The notes under the pieces: generated by a model
What the model was told of the DNA's origin: nothing
The model's database searches: none
What the model saw: the letters and a program-made list of their open reading frames with translations, nothing else
Program-made: the position numbers and the translations under genes
Shown: positions 31,660 to 42,794 of the stretch, piece by piece
Layout: each line of letters starts with the position of its first letter
Position numbering within the stretch: position 1 is the first letter of the stretch
Assembly: GCA_021234155.1 (NCBI GenBank)
Contig: JAJEKV010000251.1
Coordinates: forward strand, 250,001-314,000
Length of the DNA stretch: 64,000 nt
From: Isoetes taiwanensis
Lineage: Eukaryota; Streptophyta; Lycopodiopsida; Isoetales; Isoetaceae
Direction of reading: 5' to 3'

Positions 31660-31830
31660 TAAAATCTCGTTGCTCGTGTACATGCGTGCATAGCAAAACA
31701 TAAAATCTTGTTGCTTGCGTCTATGCACGCATAGTATAATATAAAATCTTGTTGTCTCTGTCTATGCGCGCATAGCGTAAAATAAAATATTGTGCGTGTG
31801 TCTAACCGCCCAAAGCATATAATGTTTTAT
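31660..31830. repeat. ~41-bp tandem repeat with palindromic core
   Basis: Four copies begin ATAAAATCTTGTTGC-like at about 31660, 31700, 31741 and 31782. Each carries a TATGCRCGCATA-like palindrome; CTATGCGCGCATAG at 31762-31775 is perfect. Confidence 0.75.
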
Positions 31831-32814
31831 TGAGGCCACACATAACATGTTATATGTTTTACACTAGTATATGGCGCTGGCTCCAACTTTTCCTTGCAAC
31901 CAAGTACGTGGTGTTGGCCACAAATATTTTCAACACAAGATCAACAAAAAGTTTCAATGGTGCAAATCAAACACACTTTCAAATATTTGGCAGGTTATTT
32001 ACATAACCTCTAGGATAAAAAAAAATCCCAATGTAGCATCTGTGCCAGCGACGGACCAGAGCCACAAAATCCGACTGCCCTACCACTCCTGCGATTTTCT
32101 AGCTTGTTAGCTTGCTTGCGCAGCCCAAGCAGCTCGGACATTGTCGCCCCATGAAGCAGCTCGGCATGAAGCAGCTCGCCATGAATCTAAATGGCTCATG
32201 AAGCCAAAGGGCTGAAGGAATCGAATCTTCAGGTACAGGTACAGTGGCCTCACTAGAACCCTTGTACAAGCAAGAAACACAAAATAGACCCCATCTACCC
32301 CTGTACAAAAGAATTGAGCTGAAGAAAAGGAATCGGTGGTGCTGGTTATTTATCAACCGACCGGCTCCTCTGTTTATTGTGGAGTGAAGAATCAGACAAG
32401 AGAGATCTTCCCAAGAATCGGCTGAACAGAGCCATGCAATAAAATTTAGCAAAAAAAACACCACGCAAGAGCAATCGAACACTTGAAACCTTCAAAATCT
32501 TTTGAAATCAAGCGAACAGGAGCTCGAGTTGAATCCTGGAGATGGACCCCATAAAAATCTCCAGCAAGATTCAACAGCTTAACAAGCTATGACTACCTCT
32601 GAAGGGAAATAATCCGGAAATCTGGCAAAATATGGCTCCAGTTTCGCAAAAATATAAACCCCAAAGCTGCAAAATCCAACTCCAATCCAGGTTTTTCGAC
32701 ACAAATCAAGGCCACAAAAATTTCACAAAACCCTCTTTTTTCACAGATCTTACCTCCTCCTCCTTCTTTGTAACGGCCAAGAATGCGGAAAGCTGCCAAA
32801 AATTGATGCGAAAC
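31831..32814. other. No gene recognised
   Basis: Mixed noncoding DNA. Short repeats of GAAGCAGCTCG occur near 32153-32180. A C/T-rich patch lies near 32745-32770. ORFs on both strands lack motifs. Confidence 0.4.
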
Positions 32815-32892
32815 TTGAAGATAGGAAGAAAAATCCGAGGAAGAAAAAAGTCTTTGAAGATAGGAAGAAAAATCTGAGGAAGTAAAAAAGTC
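32815..32892. repeat. 39-bp tandem duplication
   Basis: Two near-identical copies starting TTGAAGATAGGAAGAAAAAT at 32815 and 32854. Confidence 0.8.
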
Positions 32893-32896
32893 TTTT

Positions 32897-32939
32897 GCTA
32901 TGCGCGCATAGCAAACGACTTTTGCCTATGCGCGCATGG
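32897..32939. repeat. Paired palindromes (TATGCGCGCATA core)
   Basis: GCTATGCGCGCATAGC (32897-32912) is a perfect 16-bp palindrome. A second, CCTATGCGCGCATGG, follows at 32925-32939. The core is the same as in the 31.7-kb tandem repeat. Confidence 0.85.
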
Positions 32940-33579
32940 ACACTACCTACCAGGTAAAATTCTACCTACCCCTTTTTTTTTTAAACCTACTCATTTTGTA
33001 CTGGCCACGTCTTACCCAATATTTTCCTACCTACATATTTTACTGTGAACCTAGTCATTGCATACCATATCCTTTTAATTTTGATCCCAACTTGCCTAGG
33101 GCTTTTCACATTACATTTAAATTATCTATTTTTTGCATTTATGGTTTGAAAAAGTTCTATTGGTTATGAGCACATAGCTTGGCTATGTTCTTTTCCAGCT
33201 TGTAGGTTATGCACGCTTAGCTTGGCAATTTTTTTATCATTATATGCAATAGCATGACAACCTTTTTTTCTTCTAGTTGGCTCTATGTGCATAGCTCACC
33301 AATATTTCCTTCTCAACCATAGCTAGCAACTTTCTTTCCCATGTCTCTGGTTGTGTTGTGGCTAATATGTTTGTGGCTGTTGTTTCTTATTTGCTCACAC
33401 ATTCCACAAACATTTCATAAAGTATAATTCGTCGAGGGGCCATTGTTCAACTAGTTAAGCATCATTCAATTGGGTTTGTAATGTTACGACTACATGTTAA
33501 AAAAATTGTCTTTTTCGAACGGCAAATTTTTTTTTTGGTGCACGTGTTTTTAAAAACAAGCTAAAAGTGGCGAATTTAC
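32940..33579. other. No gene recognised
   Basis: T-rich DNA with phrases such as TAGCTTGGC repeated near 33175 and 33218. Nothing else was supported. Confidence 0.4.
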
Positions 33580-33641
33580 GTGTTTTCAAAAAAGGAATCT
33601 GCAATTGCACCACAGGTCATTAGTGCGTTTGCACCGTCACC

Positions 33642-34900
33642 TTGTTCCTGGCGACTCCCGCCATCTCGGCTCGTGTCTCAGAGGCCATTGCCACTATGGT
33701 GGATAATAATAAGAAAGAAGTTGTGTTCTATCTCCAGCAATTGCAAGCCAAGCAAGACTCTATGGATGTCCAGCTCCCATCAGACAAAATCTTTTATGAG
33801 GTTCAAGAGTGCAGGGCAACGTTTGAGCATTTTGGGGCTCCAGTGGTGCAGATTAACCATGAGGATTATCGACGACATGTGGAGTAGTTGGTTGCGTGTT
33901 CCATGGTCTGCCACTTCACTGGCCCTTTCTTGGATCTGAAGCGCGTGGGATCTTGGTTGCCTGGGCACCTTCACAAGCTAGGGCTTCCTGCTTATCAATC
34001 TATCAAGCTTGTGGCAAAAGATCAACGTTGTTTTCTTTTGATGTTTGAATCTTCTGAGCCGGCTGCTCAACTCATAGAACGATGTGTTGATCCTCTCTGG
34101 AAACACTTCTTGCTCTATCAGTAGTATGTTCCTGAATCCTTTCTAGCTAAGCCAGATGCCTTACGTGCCCCCTTCTGGTTCGCTATTGAAGATTTTCCTC
34201 CAGAGTTACAGGATTCCAAGTTCATTTCTGCCATTGCTAATGAGATTGAACTCCATTTGCAACACTCCATAACCAATGGCATCACCAAGGTTTATGTGGC
34301 AAGGCCTATTCATCATGATTTGCCTCAAACAATTGTTGTCCAAAGCGGGCCCATGTTCTTTCCGTTTAAGCTGTCCTTGCTGAATGGTCCTGAGCTAGCT
34401 CTCATGTTTCCTGAAGCCCCTCTCTTTGCTCAATACCGTAGGGTTCACTAACAGGGTCCTCCATCTGCTCCTCCGGCACTCCATGCTCCTAGATCAGCTC
34501 CCACCTCAATGGATATCTCTCACATCCCTATGCCTGTAACTGCCCCCCCTGCTCTTCCAGTTGCAGCTCCCCCACCTCAGTCTCTGGATCACCAAATGTT
34601 GAGACTTAGCTGAAATCCAGAAATTGCAAGAGCAAATTGAAGAGGCTCGTGGACAGTATATGGTCATTGATCGGCGTGGCATTCACCCACCACCCAAACA
34701 TCCACCGGCTCTTCGTCAACCACGAAAATCAACTAAGGGATCTAATTCCTCTGCATCCCAGCCCTCAGTTCCTGCTTCAGGTAGCACTGCCCCTCCCATT
34801 GCATCCCATTGTGGTCGCTTTGATCCACTTCTGTAGGCTGATTTGGTTGATGAGGTTACTGCCATGCCAGTCGCACAGGAAACATCCTCAAATTCCCTTG
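33642..34900 (+). pseudogene. LINE-2 ORF1 remnant
   Basis: One frame continues from 33642 to 34451 across in-frame stops at 33885 (TAG), 34122 (TAG) and 34449 (TAA). It codes for an ORF1-like protein with Cys/Phe-containing and acidic-aromatic segments (FEHFGAPVVQIN, WFAIEDFPPELQ). Pro/Ser-rich linker frames follow to ~34900. Each stop could derive from a Gln codon by one C-to-T change. The protein differs clearly from ORF1 at 15386. Confidence 0.65.
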
Positions 34901-37900
34901 AGACACCAGTGGTCTCATCTGAATTGCCCCCATCACAAGATCAATGCGGTTAGTCTCATGGAATGTTCAGGGGGTAGCCTCCTCCCCCCTCAAGCGGAGT
35001 CGTATTTCTTTCTACTTATCTAGATTGGATGCTCAATTTGTATGTCTTCAAGAGCACAAGTATCGTAAGGGAGACGTATCAAAGCTTGCAGACATGATTG
35101 GTCGCAGGTTTAATGTCCTTATCGCAGCAGCTGATTCTGCCAGTGCAGGGGTCGTGATAGAGTGGCTTCCTTCCTTGCCAGTCATCTTTACTCAGGCTGA
35201 TCGCTTTGGTCGTTGGGCTCTAATTGTATGGCAGGAACAAGGGTTAAATATGGTCTAATTAATGTTTATGCCCACAACAGACCCCATCAGAGAGCTTCAC
35301 TGTGGGCCTCTTTGCGAGGGAAGATACTCAGCTTGGGCTACCACATTTCATGGCTTCTTGTTGGGGATCTTAATATGGTGGAAATGGAGTCTGATCAGTT
35401 GGGGGTGACCTCTGTAGTGGTGTCTGGTTTTGAACGCCAGTAGTGGCTCCGTCTACTCCATGATTGCAACCTCTCAGATATTGATGGTGAAGGTGCCTTT
35501 ACTTGGTGCAATGGTCAAGTTGGTAAGGGTCGCACAAGCTCTCGGTTGGATAGAGCTTATTGGAATGCAGATGCAATTGCGGCACTTCCAGGTCTCTTTC
35601 GATTCTGTCTCAGAGATAACTCAGTTTCAGACCACCATCCGCAATTCATTTCAGACGAGCCCCTACAGCAGCGGTGGTCTGGACGGATGTGTTTTTGCTT
35701 GAACGTGAAGTTCTTAAAGGATGCTCACTTTCAAGAAGGTTGCAAGAATACTTGAACAACTGCCTTCAGCCAACGTCGAGGCATGACTGGCATAGTGGAT
35801 GCAATTGCGGCAGTCAAAAGTTTTGCCAAACAGTGGGGTCGAGAGTCTGCGGCAACAGGTTGTGCTTTACTGGACACCTTGTATCAGGACCTGCTCCATT
35901 CTCGACAGGGACGTCTTCCAAGTGTTCATGATCGTGATATTTTAGCTCAGATCCAAGCATTGGAGGAGGAGCAAATTCAGCAAGCAAAGACAAAGGCAGG
36001 TCTGCAATGGTTTCGTGATGGAGACCGTTGTACGGGCTTCTTTTTCCGTGCAGCTAAGAGGCGTTGCATGATGTCGACCATATCCTCATTGCTTGTGCCG
36101 AATGGTTCGGTGCTAACAAAGCCAACTGAACTCAAGCAACATTTGTATAACCACTTCCACACGTTTTTTGCTGAGAAACATCTTCCCTTTCAATCAGAAA
36201 TGCGAGATGCTGTTTTGTCTAGGATTTCCCCCATCATCTCTGGTGAGCAGTGCGAGTCAATAGAGGCGGCTATAACAGCTGATGATTTAGGTTCGGCAGT
36301 CTTAAAACTAAAAAGAGGCAAATGCCCAGGTTTGGATGGTTTGCCAATCGAGTTCTTCCAGGAGTATTGGGAATGGCTGGAGCCGGATGTGTATGATGCC
36401 TTCTGCGACTTTCGACGGTCCATTGCTTTGGATAGAATTCTAAACACAGGTGCCATCTCACTCATCCCCAAGGTCAAGGATCCTTAGACTATTTCAGACT
36501 GGCGGCCCATCACTTATTGTCATTCGTATATAAGATCTTCGCCAAGGCTTTTGCAGAGCGGGTAAAGGACATCTTGGCAGAATCCCTCTCAACAACCCAG
36601 TCAGGTTTTCTTCCAAAATGGTGCATTTTGAACAATGTTGTTGCTACTTACGAGGAAATTTATTGGGCACGTAATCAAAACCTTCTAGTTGTAGACCTTA
36701 AGCTTGATTTTGCAAAGGCTTATGACAGTGTTAGCTGGGAATTCATGCGCCGCTGTTTGCTAAGACTGAGATTTGGGGAACAATTCACATCAGATATTAT
36801 GAAGCTGCATATCTCTGCTCGGGCGACTGTTATGTTCCATGGTGAGCCATCAGATGCCTTTTCACTCGGCCGTGGTATTCGCCAGGGATGCCCTTTAGCA
36901 CCATTGCTTTTCACAATTGTTGCAGTGGCTTTGTCGCAGTTATTTACCGTTGCAACCACAAAGGGACTTCTCCATGGTCTTGCAATGGAGGACGGCATAC
37001 AAGAGGTTTGCAATCAATATGCAGACGATACGTTCCTCTTCCTAGTCGCCAATGCTGAGAACCTTGTTGCTGCCAAAATGCACTTAGATACTTTTTCACT
37101 GGCTTCCGTTGTCCTTGTGGGTTGGCAGAAGTGTACAGCTTTGTGGACATTGGATAATCCAGCTCCGGCATGTGTTCACGATTATCCATGGAAATTACTT
37201 GCGCATGGACAAGCCATCAAGTTGTTGGGGATTCCAGTTGGCATCCATGTTACTATGGGAGCTGCATGGGAGGAGATCGTTAGGGGTTTGGAGAAGCACT
37301 TGTTCTGGTGGTCCACCGCTAAGTTGTCTCTTGGGGGTTGCATTACAGTTTCCAAGTCAGTCCTTAGTAGTACCCATGTTTATATGGCATTTTTACTGCT
37401 AGTCCCACAGATCAAAGTGCGTGAGCTCATTGCAATAGTTCGAAACTTTATTTGGGCGGGTACTGAGGAAGGTGTTGTGGTTAAGGTGGCTTGGTCGAAG
37501 TGCATCCTTCCAAAATGGGCAGGTGGTCTGGGTATGATGGACTTGTTACTGCAGAGCAAAGTGCTTATTTCAAAGTTCATTTGGAGACTCCTGAATGGTG
37601 AGGATGCCTCTCCTGGTTCACGCCTTCTTAGACAAGCTCTTGGTCACTGTATCCCTCTAGGCAAGAAGGATGTCAAACCAGTCCTACCTTGGGCTTTATT
37701 TCAGACTCTGCAGCCTTTTCCAAGTGCTTCTCCATTTTTGCGTGGCTTGTTGACAGCATGGGAGGCGGTCAGACATCTTATTTTGCCATGCCCCTCTATC
37801 CACACCCTATTAGAGACTCCATGGTGGTGGGCACCACTGCCTCCAGACCCCTCAGCACCTCCATTGGCAGCATCAGTTCATCCCCTTACACACAGATGAT

Positions 37901-38583
37901 GGGTTCTTGCAGGTGTTGTCTCTATTCAAGCATGGTATGAGGCGGGTCGCCTACTGTCTTGGCCTGAATTTTAGTCAAAGTTCCTGCTCTCTCGTTGGGA
38001 CGTATCTCTATGGAAGAAGGTCGCAGAAAATTTGCCTCTTATAGTGCAAGTTGGTGTTGCTGAAAGGGTGCCATGGGACTGTCATGAAAATATTCACAAA
38101 GACAAGCACTTTGTCAGGTCAGTATATCGCCTTTTTTTAGCACCATAGCCCCTCCAGTTGCCAGATGGGTGGCACCTACTGGTTCCACATCCCATTTTGT
38201 GTCGTACATGGCGATGGCTTTGGTATTAGAGTTTTTTTGAGGTCAAATAAGGGCGTTTTAAGAGTATATTGGGGGGCTGCCACGTAGGATCCCGAACCTA
38301 CCTTTCCCCCCCTCCATACCTAACTTTCACTCTCCCCTAACCTAACTCCCCTTGAACCTAACCTCGTACCTAACTTTGCAATCATTATTTCCTAACGACC
38401 ACAAAATTTGATGATTACATCTAAGATTTTCCTTTTCCCACCATCGAGCTTCAGCCATCAAGCTTCAGCGCCATCGAGCTTGCTATCGAGCTTGCCATCG
38501 CGCCATCGAGTTTGCCATCGCGCCATCGAGCGCCAACGACCTTGCCATCGCGCCCAAGTATTGTTTGAATTCGAATTATGGCG

Positions 38584-38643
38584 GATTCTTGCCATCAAAT
38601 AGAGCGAAATTTTTCAATTTCGCTCTGTTTGTTGGCAAGAATC
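38584..38643. repeat. Near-perfect 28-bp stem hairpin
   Basis: The left arm 38584-38611 (GATTCTTGCCA...AGAGCGAAATT) pairs with 38616-38643 across a 4-base loop TTTC, with about two mismatches. It lies just inside the TIR element after a CCATCGAGCTTGC-rich short repeat (38450-38555). Confidence 0.85.
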
Positions 38644-38731
38644 TTCCTAATTCTAAGCTCCGCTCCCGTTCTCGGTCTTTTGCAACGTCAATGGCAAAGG
38701 TATTTGGTTTCCGAGTTGTCATTGCATTCCT

Positions 38732-38977
38732 TTGAGTGTTCTTGGTTCTAATACTTCTGTTTCAACAATGTTGTCTCAACAATGTTGCAAGCTCAATGAA
38801 TTGGAGGTAGAAAATAAAAATTTTGTGACGGAGATAAAATCACTGCAGCAAGGAATGAAGAGGGTTGCACAAGAAAATGATTCCCTCCACAAGCGAGTCA
38901 AACGAATGAAAACAACTCCACTGGGGTTCAGGGAAAGGGCAAGAAACTTGAAGCCCATAAATGGGATATGCTTCTGA
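38732..38977 (+). CDS. Coiled-coil gene fragment inside the TIR element
   Basis: 81 codons. The middle (LNELEVENKNF, then IKSLQQGMKRVAQENDSLHKRVKRMK) has a clear heptad, leucine-zipper-like pattern and a basic end. No family is certain. The 5' frame (MSVLGSNTS) may be intronic. It could be one exon of a captured host gene or part of the element's own protein. It overlaps the minus-strand ORF that follows; only the coiled-coil half looks selected. Confidence 0.35.
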   Translation: MSVLGSNTSVSTMLSQQCCKLNELEVENKNFVTEIKSLQQGMKRVAQENDSLHKRVKRMKTTPLGFRERARNLKPINGICF

Positions 38978-38984
38978 TAACCCC

Positions 38985-39421
38985 CAAGTAGACAGTTTTT
39001 TCTCAGAGACCTCCTCTTCCAATACCTCCTCATTCTCCTCCTTTTCCAGTAGGAGCTTCTTTTCTGCAGAATCTATTTGCTCCTCTACTGGTGAGGCAGG
39101 ACATTCTATCTGAGTGACCTCCACACTTGAAGAAGAACCGGCATCTTGGTTTGACTTACTGTAAATCATGTATGTGCTGAACATAATATCTACGCTGTAA
39201 AAACTTTCTTTGCCTTTTTCCCTGCACAGTTCTGCAGGTAGTCTCCTCAAAAACCTCCTAATTCGGTCTTGATCAGCCTTCAGAAATATCTTAATTAAAG
39301 CTTGCATGCTCAGTAAAGGCAAATCAGTCACATAACATGGTTTCAGGTCAGGTCCAGCTCTAGCCATGAAGCTATGAAGAATGCCCCCATATGCATTGGT
39401 AGACCTGTTACACTCTGCCAT
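38985..39421 (-). CDS. Unrecognised gene-like segment in the TIR element
   Basis: Minus strand, ATG at 39421 (MAECNRSTNAYGG). About 145 residues look protein-like: a mixed helical first part (YVTDLPLLSMQALIKIFLK, DRIRRFLRRLPAELC), a Ser-rich linker and a strongly Glu-rich tail (EKEENEEVLEEEVSEKK). The frame stays open to 38840, but the last part is antisense to the plus-strand coiled-coil ORF and looks like shadow. No transposase signature was seen. A captured fragment is my preferred reading. Confidence 0.4.
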
Positions 39422-39674
39422 AACGTCTACTGTCAGGCAAAAATTATTGTATACAGTAGTTGCATCAACTGGCTCCTCTATCTCCTCCTCAAACTCTTCT
39501 GGATGCTTCTAACGAAAATTCCATTCTTTCTCTATTATATTATCATACCATGTGCTAAACAACTTCCATGCCTTATCTGATTTACTCTTTACCATTCTCG
39601 TTGAGAAACACCTTGATTTGTGATAGTTTGAAGGTGAGTGCCTTAGTAGCAGCTTGATATGCAAGAGTGACTAA

Positions 39675-39830
39675 CACCGTAGCTACGGTGCAAAAATAAC
39701 GTTTCCATAATTTATGTTATACACAATTTCGCACCGTGGCTACGGTGCGAAAATAACACTTCCATATTTTATGTTATACACATTTTCGCACCGTGGCTAC
39801 AGTGCAAAAACAACACTTCCTTATTTTATA
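39675..39830. repeat. Palindromic satellite, block 1
   Basis: Three units about 56 bases apart are built on CACCGTAGCTACGGTG (39675-39690, a perfect palindrome) or TTCGCACCGTGGCTACGG variants. Each is followed by AACACTTCCATATTTTATG. Confidence 0.88.
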
Positions 39831-40009
39831 GCTGCCATACAAGAAGAGATTCAATTGAAGGGAGGAAGTTGATGAGGATGCTTTCAGTAATTTAGAGCAA
39901 TGAACATTGATATTTAGGCAATGACAACTCTTTTTGTTTCATTAAATTTTGAGTAGTGTTTTGTGAGTTCAAAAGTAGTCTCTCGTTAGTTATTCTCAAG
40001 TTGACTATG

Positions 40010-40097
40010 AAAGAGTGGGCACAGTGGTTACAGTGCGAAATGCGTGTATCCGTTGGGCTGTGGACATGGCAAATTCGCACTGTAGCCACGGTCTATA

Positions 40098-40133
<36 letters not shown>

Positions 40134-40555
40134 ACGAGACAGACAAAAAAAGAAAAAAAAATCACAGTAGTTACAGTGCGAAATGCATGTATTTCTATTT
40201 GTGGACATGGACAAATTAATTCGCCTTAGCTACCTAAAAAAAAAAAAAAAAAAACTAGAAAAAAAAACCCACAATAGTTGTAGTGCGAAATGCATGTATC
40301 TGTTGGGCTGTGGACATGGCAAATTCGCACTGTAGCTACGCCCTAAAAAAAAAAGTGAAAAAAAAAAGGGCCTGGTCGTTACAATGCTAAATGCATGTAT
40401 TCATTGGTCGTGGGACGAGGGCAAATTCACACCGAAAATATGCCCTAAAAAAGAAAGAAATAAAATGTTTCATAATAGCCACAGTACGAAATGCATGTAA
40501 CCATTGGTTATGGATATGGCAAATACGCATTGTAACCATGCTCTTGAGGTTGTTA
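40010..40555 (+). repeat. ~120-bp tandem repeat with (GAAA)n and poly(A)
   Basis: Five diverged units of the form TTACAGTGCGAAATGCATGT, a TGTGGACATGGCAAATTCGC segment, then a TGTAGCTACG-like end. They share GTGCGAA/TTCGCAC halves with the flanking palindromic blocks. A GAAA microsatellite (about 40099-40133) and A runs separate units. Confidence 0.8.
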
Positions 40556-40684
40556 ATGAAATACAGATTTGAATCTACAACCTGTTCATTAGAAACCTAG
40601 AGTCTCAGGCCTCAATCCTAGTGGGTTTTCCATGCTGGCATCGGGGTTGGGCCCTTTAAGTGATCCCATCAAACCTCTAATGAA

Positions 40685-40815
40685 TTTCGCACCGTAGCTA
40701 TGGTGCGAAAACAACAGTTCCATATTTTATGTTATACATAATTTCGCACCGTGCCTACGGTGCGAAAACAACACTTCCTTATTTTATGATATTCATGTTT
40801 TCGCATCGTAGCTAC
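40685..40815. repeat. Palindromic satellite, block 2
   Basis: Three more units about 57 bases apart of the TTCGCACCGTAGCTAYGG type, matching block 1 including the AACACTTCCTTATTTTATG spacer. The two blocks bracket the 120-bp repeat. Confidence 0.85.
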
Positions 40816-42110
40816 TTTAATTTTTTATGTTACACTGAAAGCAAACCTTTCCAATCAATATACAATAGATCTCCAATTAATCGTCACTTATATTTATATT
40901 ATATAGATTCATATACAGATACAATATCTGAACCGAACCGTGTCTTGACTTATCCTGCATTCAGTAGATTTAGCTCCATCATGAAGTCGAGCACTCCAAC
41001 CTTCAAGAAATAGACTATCTAAAAAACTATCCACCGACTGTCAGAACTGTAAACATCTTGAATAAGACAATGAACAGATCAATTCCTAAATTTGTCTTCA
41101 CATGCCCGCAGAAACCTTCCTTCTCATTTCCTGTGACAACTTACTCCGTGCTAGTAAGACAGAAGTGGCATCCAGAGGCCTGCAGTATAGCTCGGACTGG
41201 CCTGTATTCGGAGTTTCCTTGGGGTTGGTCAAGCTTGGGGCCACCCTAGCCCATGGAGTGGATGGGCAATGGAAGCTCAATAAGCTTGGATCTTCGTGGA
41301 GAGTATTCATACCTCCAGAACCATATACCCCTTTTCTGTGAGCTGCACTGGTATGCTACCTTCGAACAACAAGGAGCCCATATCTTGGTGAAAGCAATGG
41401 AATACACTACTTATAGAGTGTGAAGAGACTGTGTTCTCCACATCAGGTATACACAAACCTGAGAGAATAGGAATGAACTGAATAAGTAACTGAACTAATT
41501 TAGATATGGATTGCATAGAAGTACATACTTACAATTTGCTTCTAACCGTGGGAAAGTTCTTCGCTTGCTTATTTTTTCTTTTGCCATATCTGTTGGAGTG
41601 TATACATGGCTCACTTGTACAAATATCTCTTTGCCTGATCGAAAACTGACCACCAAAGCCTTCTAATGTGCAAAAACATCACTTCTCCTGCATCTTTTGA
41701 CTCGCTATTCACCTCGCATTCCAGGTTGGAGTGTAACAAAGCTCCGGGTCGACACCACGAAGCTTTCAAAGTCATTTCCGATTGTGATAGAGCTTATAGC
41801 CATCTAAAGTCACAGAATTCAAATCAGAATATGGAGCGGAATCGAAATACTAGGAAAGGCTCGGTGATTTTACCTTGATCGGAGCTTTTCTGTGGTCGAA
41901 ACTCACTTTGGCGCAGGTCGAAGCTATTCCCGAGCAAATCGAAGTTCCCTTGGCGCGGGCAATCGATCTTCGTGCAAACTTTGTTGAAGAAAACACCCGA
42001 AGCTAGAGGCACGGATATTACCGAAGCTACGTGCAGTTGACACCTGGAATGGCGAAACCAAGGCTCGGTAAAAAAACTCTGTACAAGCTCGGCTCCCATT
42101 GACCGTGAGC
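40816..42110. other. Right part of the TIR element, no gene recognised
   Basis: Short ORFs occur on both strands (41058-41341, and 41824-42099 minus) without family motifs. A GC-richer patch at 41880-42060 precedes the right terminal repeat. It could hold untranslated or exon pieces of captured sequence. Confidence 0.4.
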
Positions 42111-42794
42111 TTTTTGACGTGGCATCGAGTAAGGGCCCTTAATTGACCTCAAAAAAATTCTAATGGATAGGTTGCTTCACCCTAAAGTCTCTGTACTGTG
42201 GCGGGAGGTTATTCACAAGTGTCTGCGAGTCAATGCCTTCCGACATCGCTATAATCCTCGCATATCTGGAGTATGCCCACTCTGTCTTTTCGATGTTGAG
42301 ACTCTTGAGCATTGTCTCTTTGATTGTCCCGAGGTTCAACCAGCATGGTCCTGGCTACAGGGTTTGTTTAATAGTACATTGGACTGCCGATGCATCCTCT
42401 TGGCGTCCTATCCCAACACATGACTTCCAGCTAAACAAAGGACATTCCATCTTGGTTCCGGTTGGCTCCTATGGTCGATATGGGAGCATCGCAGACACCA
42501 CATCTTTCAGGGCATTAATTCTTCTGCATGCGGTGTTATTACGGTGGCCCAGAAAAAGATATTGACAGCCTACGAGTGTTCCTCCCTTGAATCAGAAATG
42601 ATAGAACGCATCTGGATTCAATATCTACGAATTGATTCTTATCATTAGTCTCCTATTCTAGAGTAAGTACATTGTGCTCCAGGCTCGTGCTCCTGTGGCA
42701 TCTTTTGTGCTTACACAGTTAGATGAGACATGTAAATTTTGTACTTTTTATCTGATTAATAAACTTTTTGGCTTTCGTCCTTCAAGAAAAAAAA

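Larger units (their letters stand above)
38229..42160. mobile_element. TIR DNA element inserted in LINE-2
   Basis: The left end GAGTTTTTTTGAGGTCAA and the right end, reverse-complemented GAATTTTTTTGAGGTCAA, are terminal inverted repeats that continue imperfectly through TAAGGGC. GCCACGT appears about 45 bases inside each end. TA flanks both sides (38227-38228 and 42161-42162), a candidate 2-bp target duplication. Removing the element rejoins LINE-2 ORF2. No transposase motif was recognised, so it is probably non-autonomous. It carries two gene-like segments, a strong hairpin and palindromic satellites. The family is not assigned; Mutator-, mariner- and Harbinger-like remain possible. Confidence 0.8.
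34944..42650 (+). pseudogene. LINE-2 ORF2 remnant (split)
   Basis: Endonuclease: MRLVSWNVQGV and QEHKYRKGD, then after frame changes LINVYAHNRPHQ and LVGDLNM, and SDHHPQF near 35630. Reverse transcriptase: KCPGLDGLPIEFF near 36325, stop at 36486, then LDFAKAYDSVSWEF near 36710, GIRQGCPLAPLL near 36870 and the catalytic YADD near 37020. The frame is open 36517-37899. The CRTWRWLWY block just before 38228 continues, after the insertion, with HPKVSVLWREVIHKC, then CPLCLF...HCLFDCP (zf-RVT) and LLWSIWEHRRHHIFQG near 42460. At least five frameshifts are present. Confidence 0.88.
33580..42794 (+). mobile_element. Decayed LINE interrupted by a 3.9-kb DNA element
   Basis: The L1-type element has ORF1 remnants (33642-~34900), an ORF2 beginning MRLVSWNVQGV at 34944, a reverse transcriptase, a zf-RVT region that resumes only at 42163, and a tail ending in A (42787-42794). 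The gap 38229-42160 is a foreign insertion. Element DNA is therefore 33580-38228 plus 42161-42794. The 5' limit is uncertain. Multiple frameshifts and stops show it is inactive. Confidence 0.88.
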
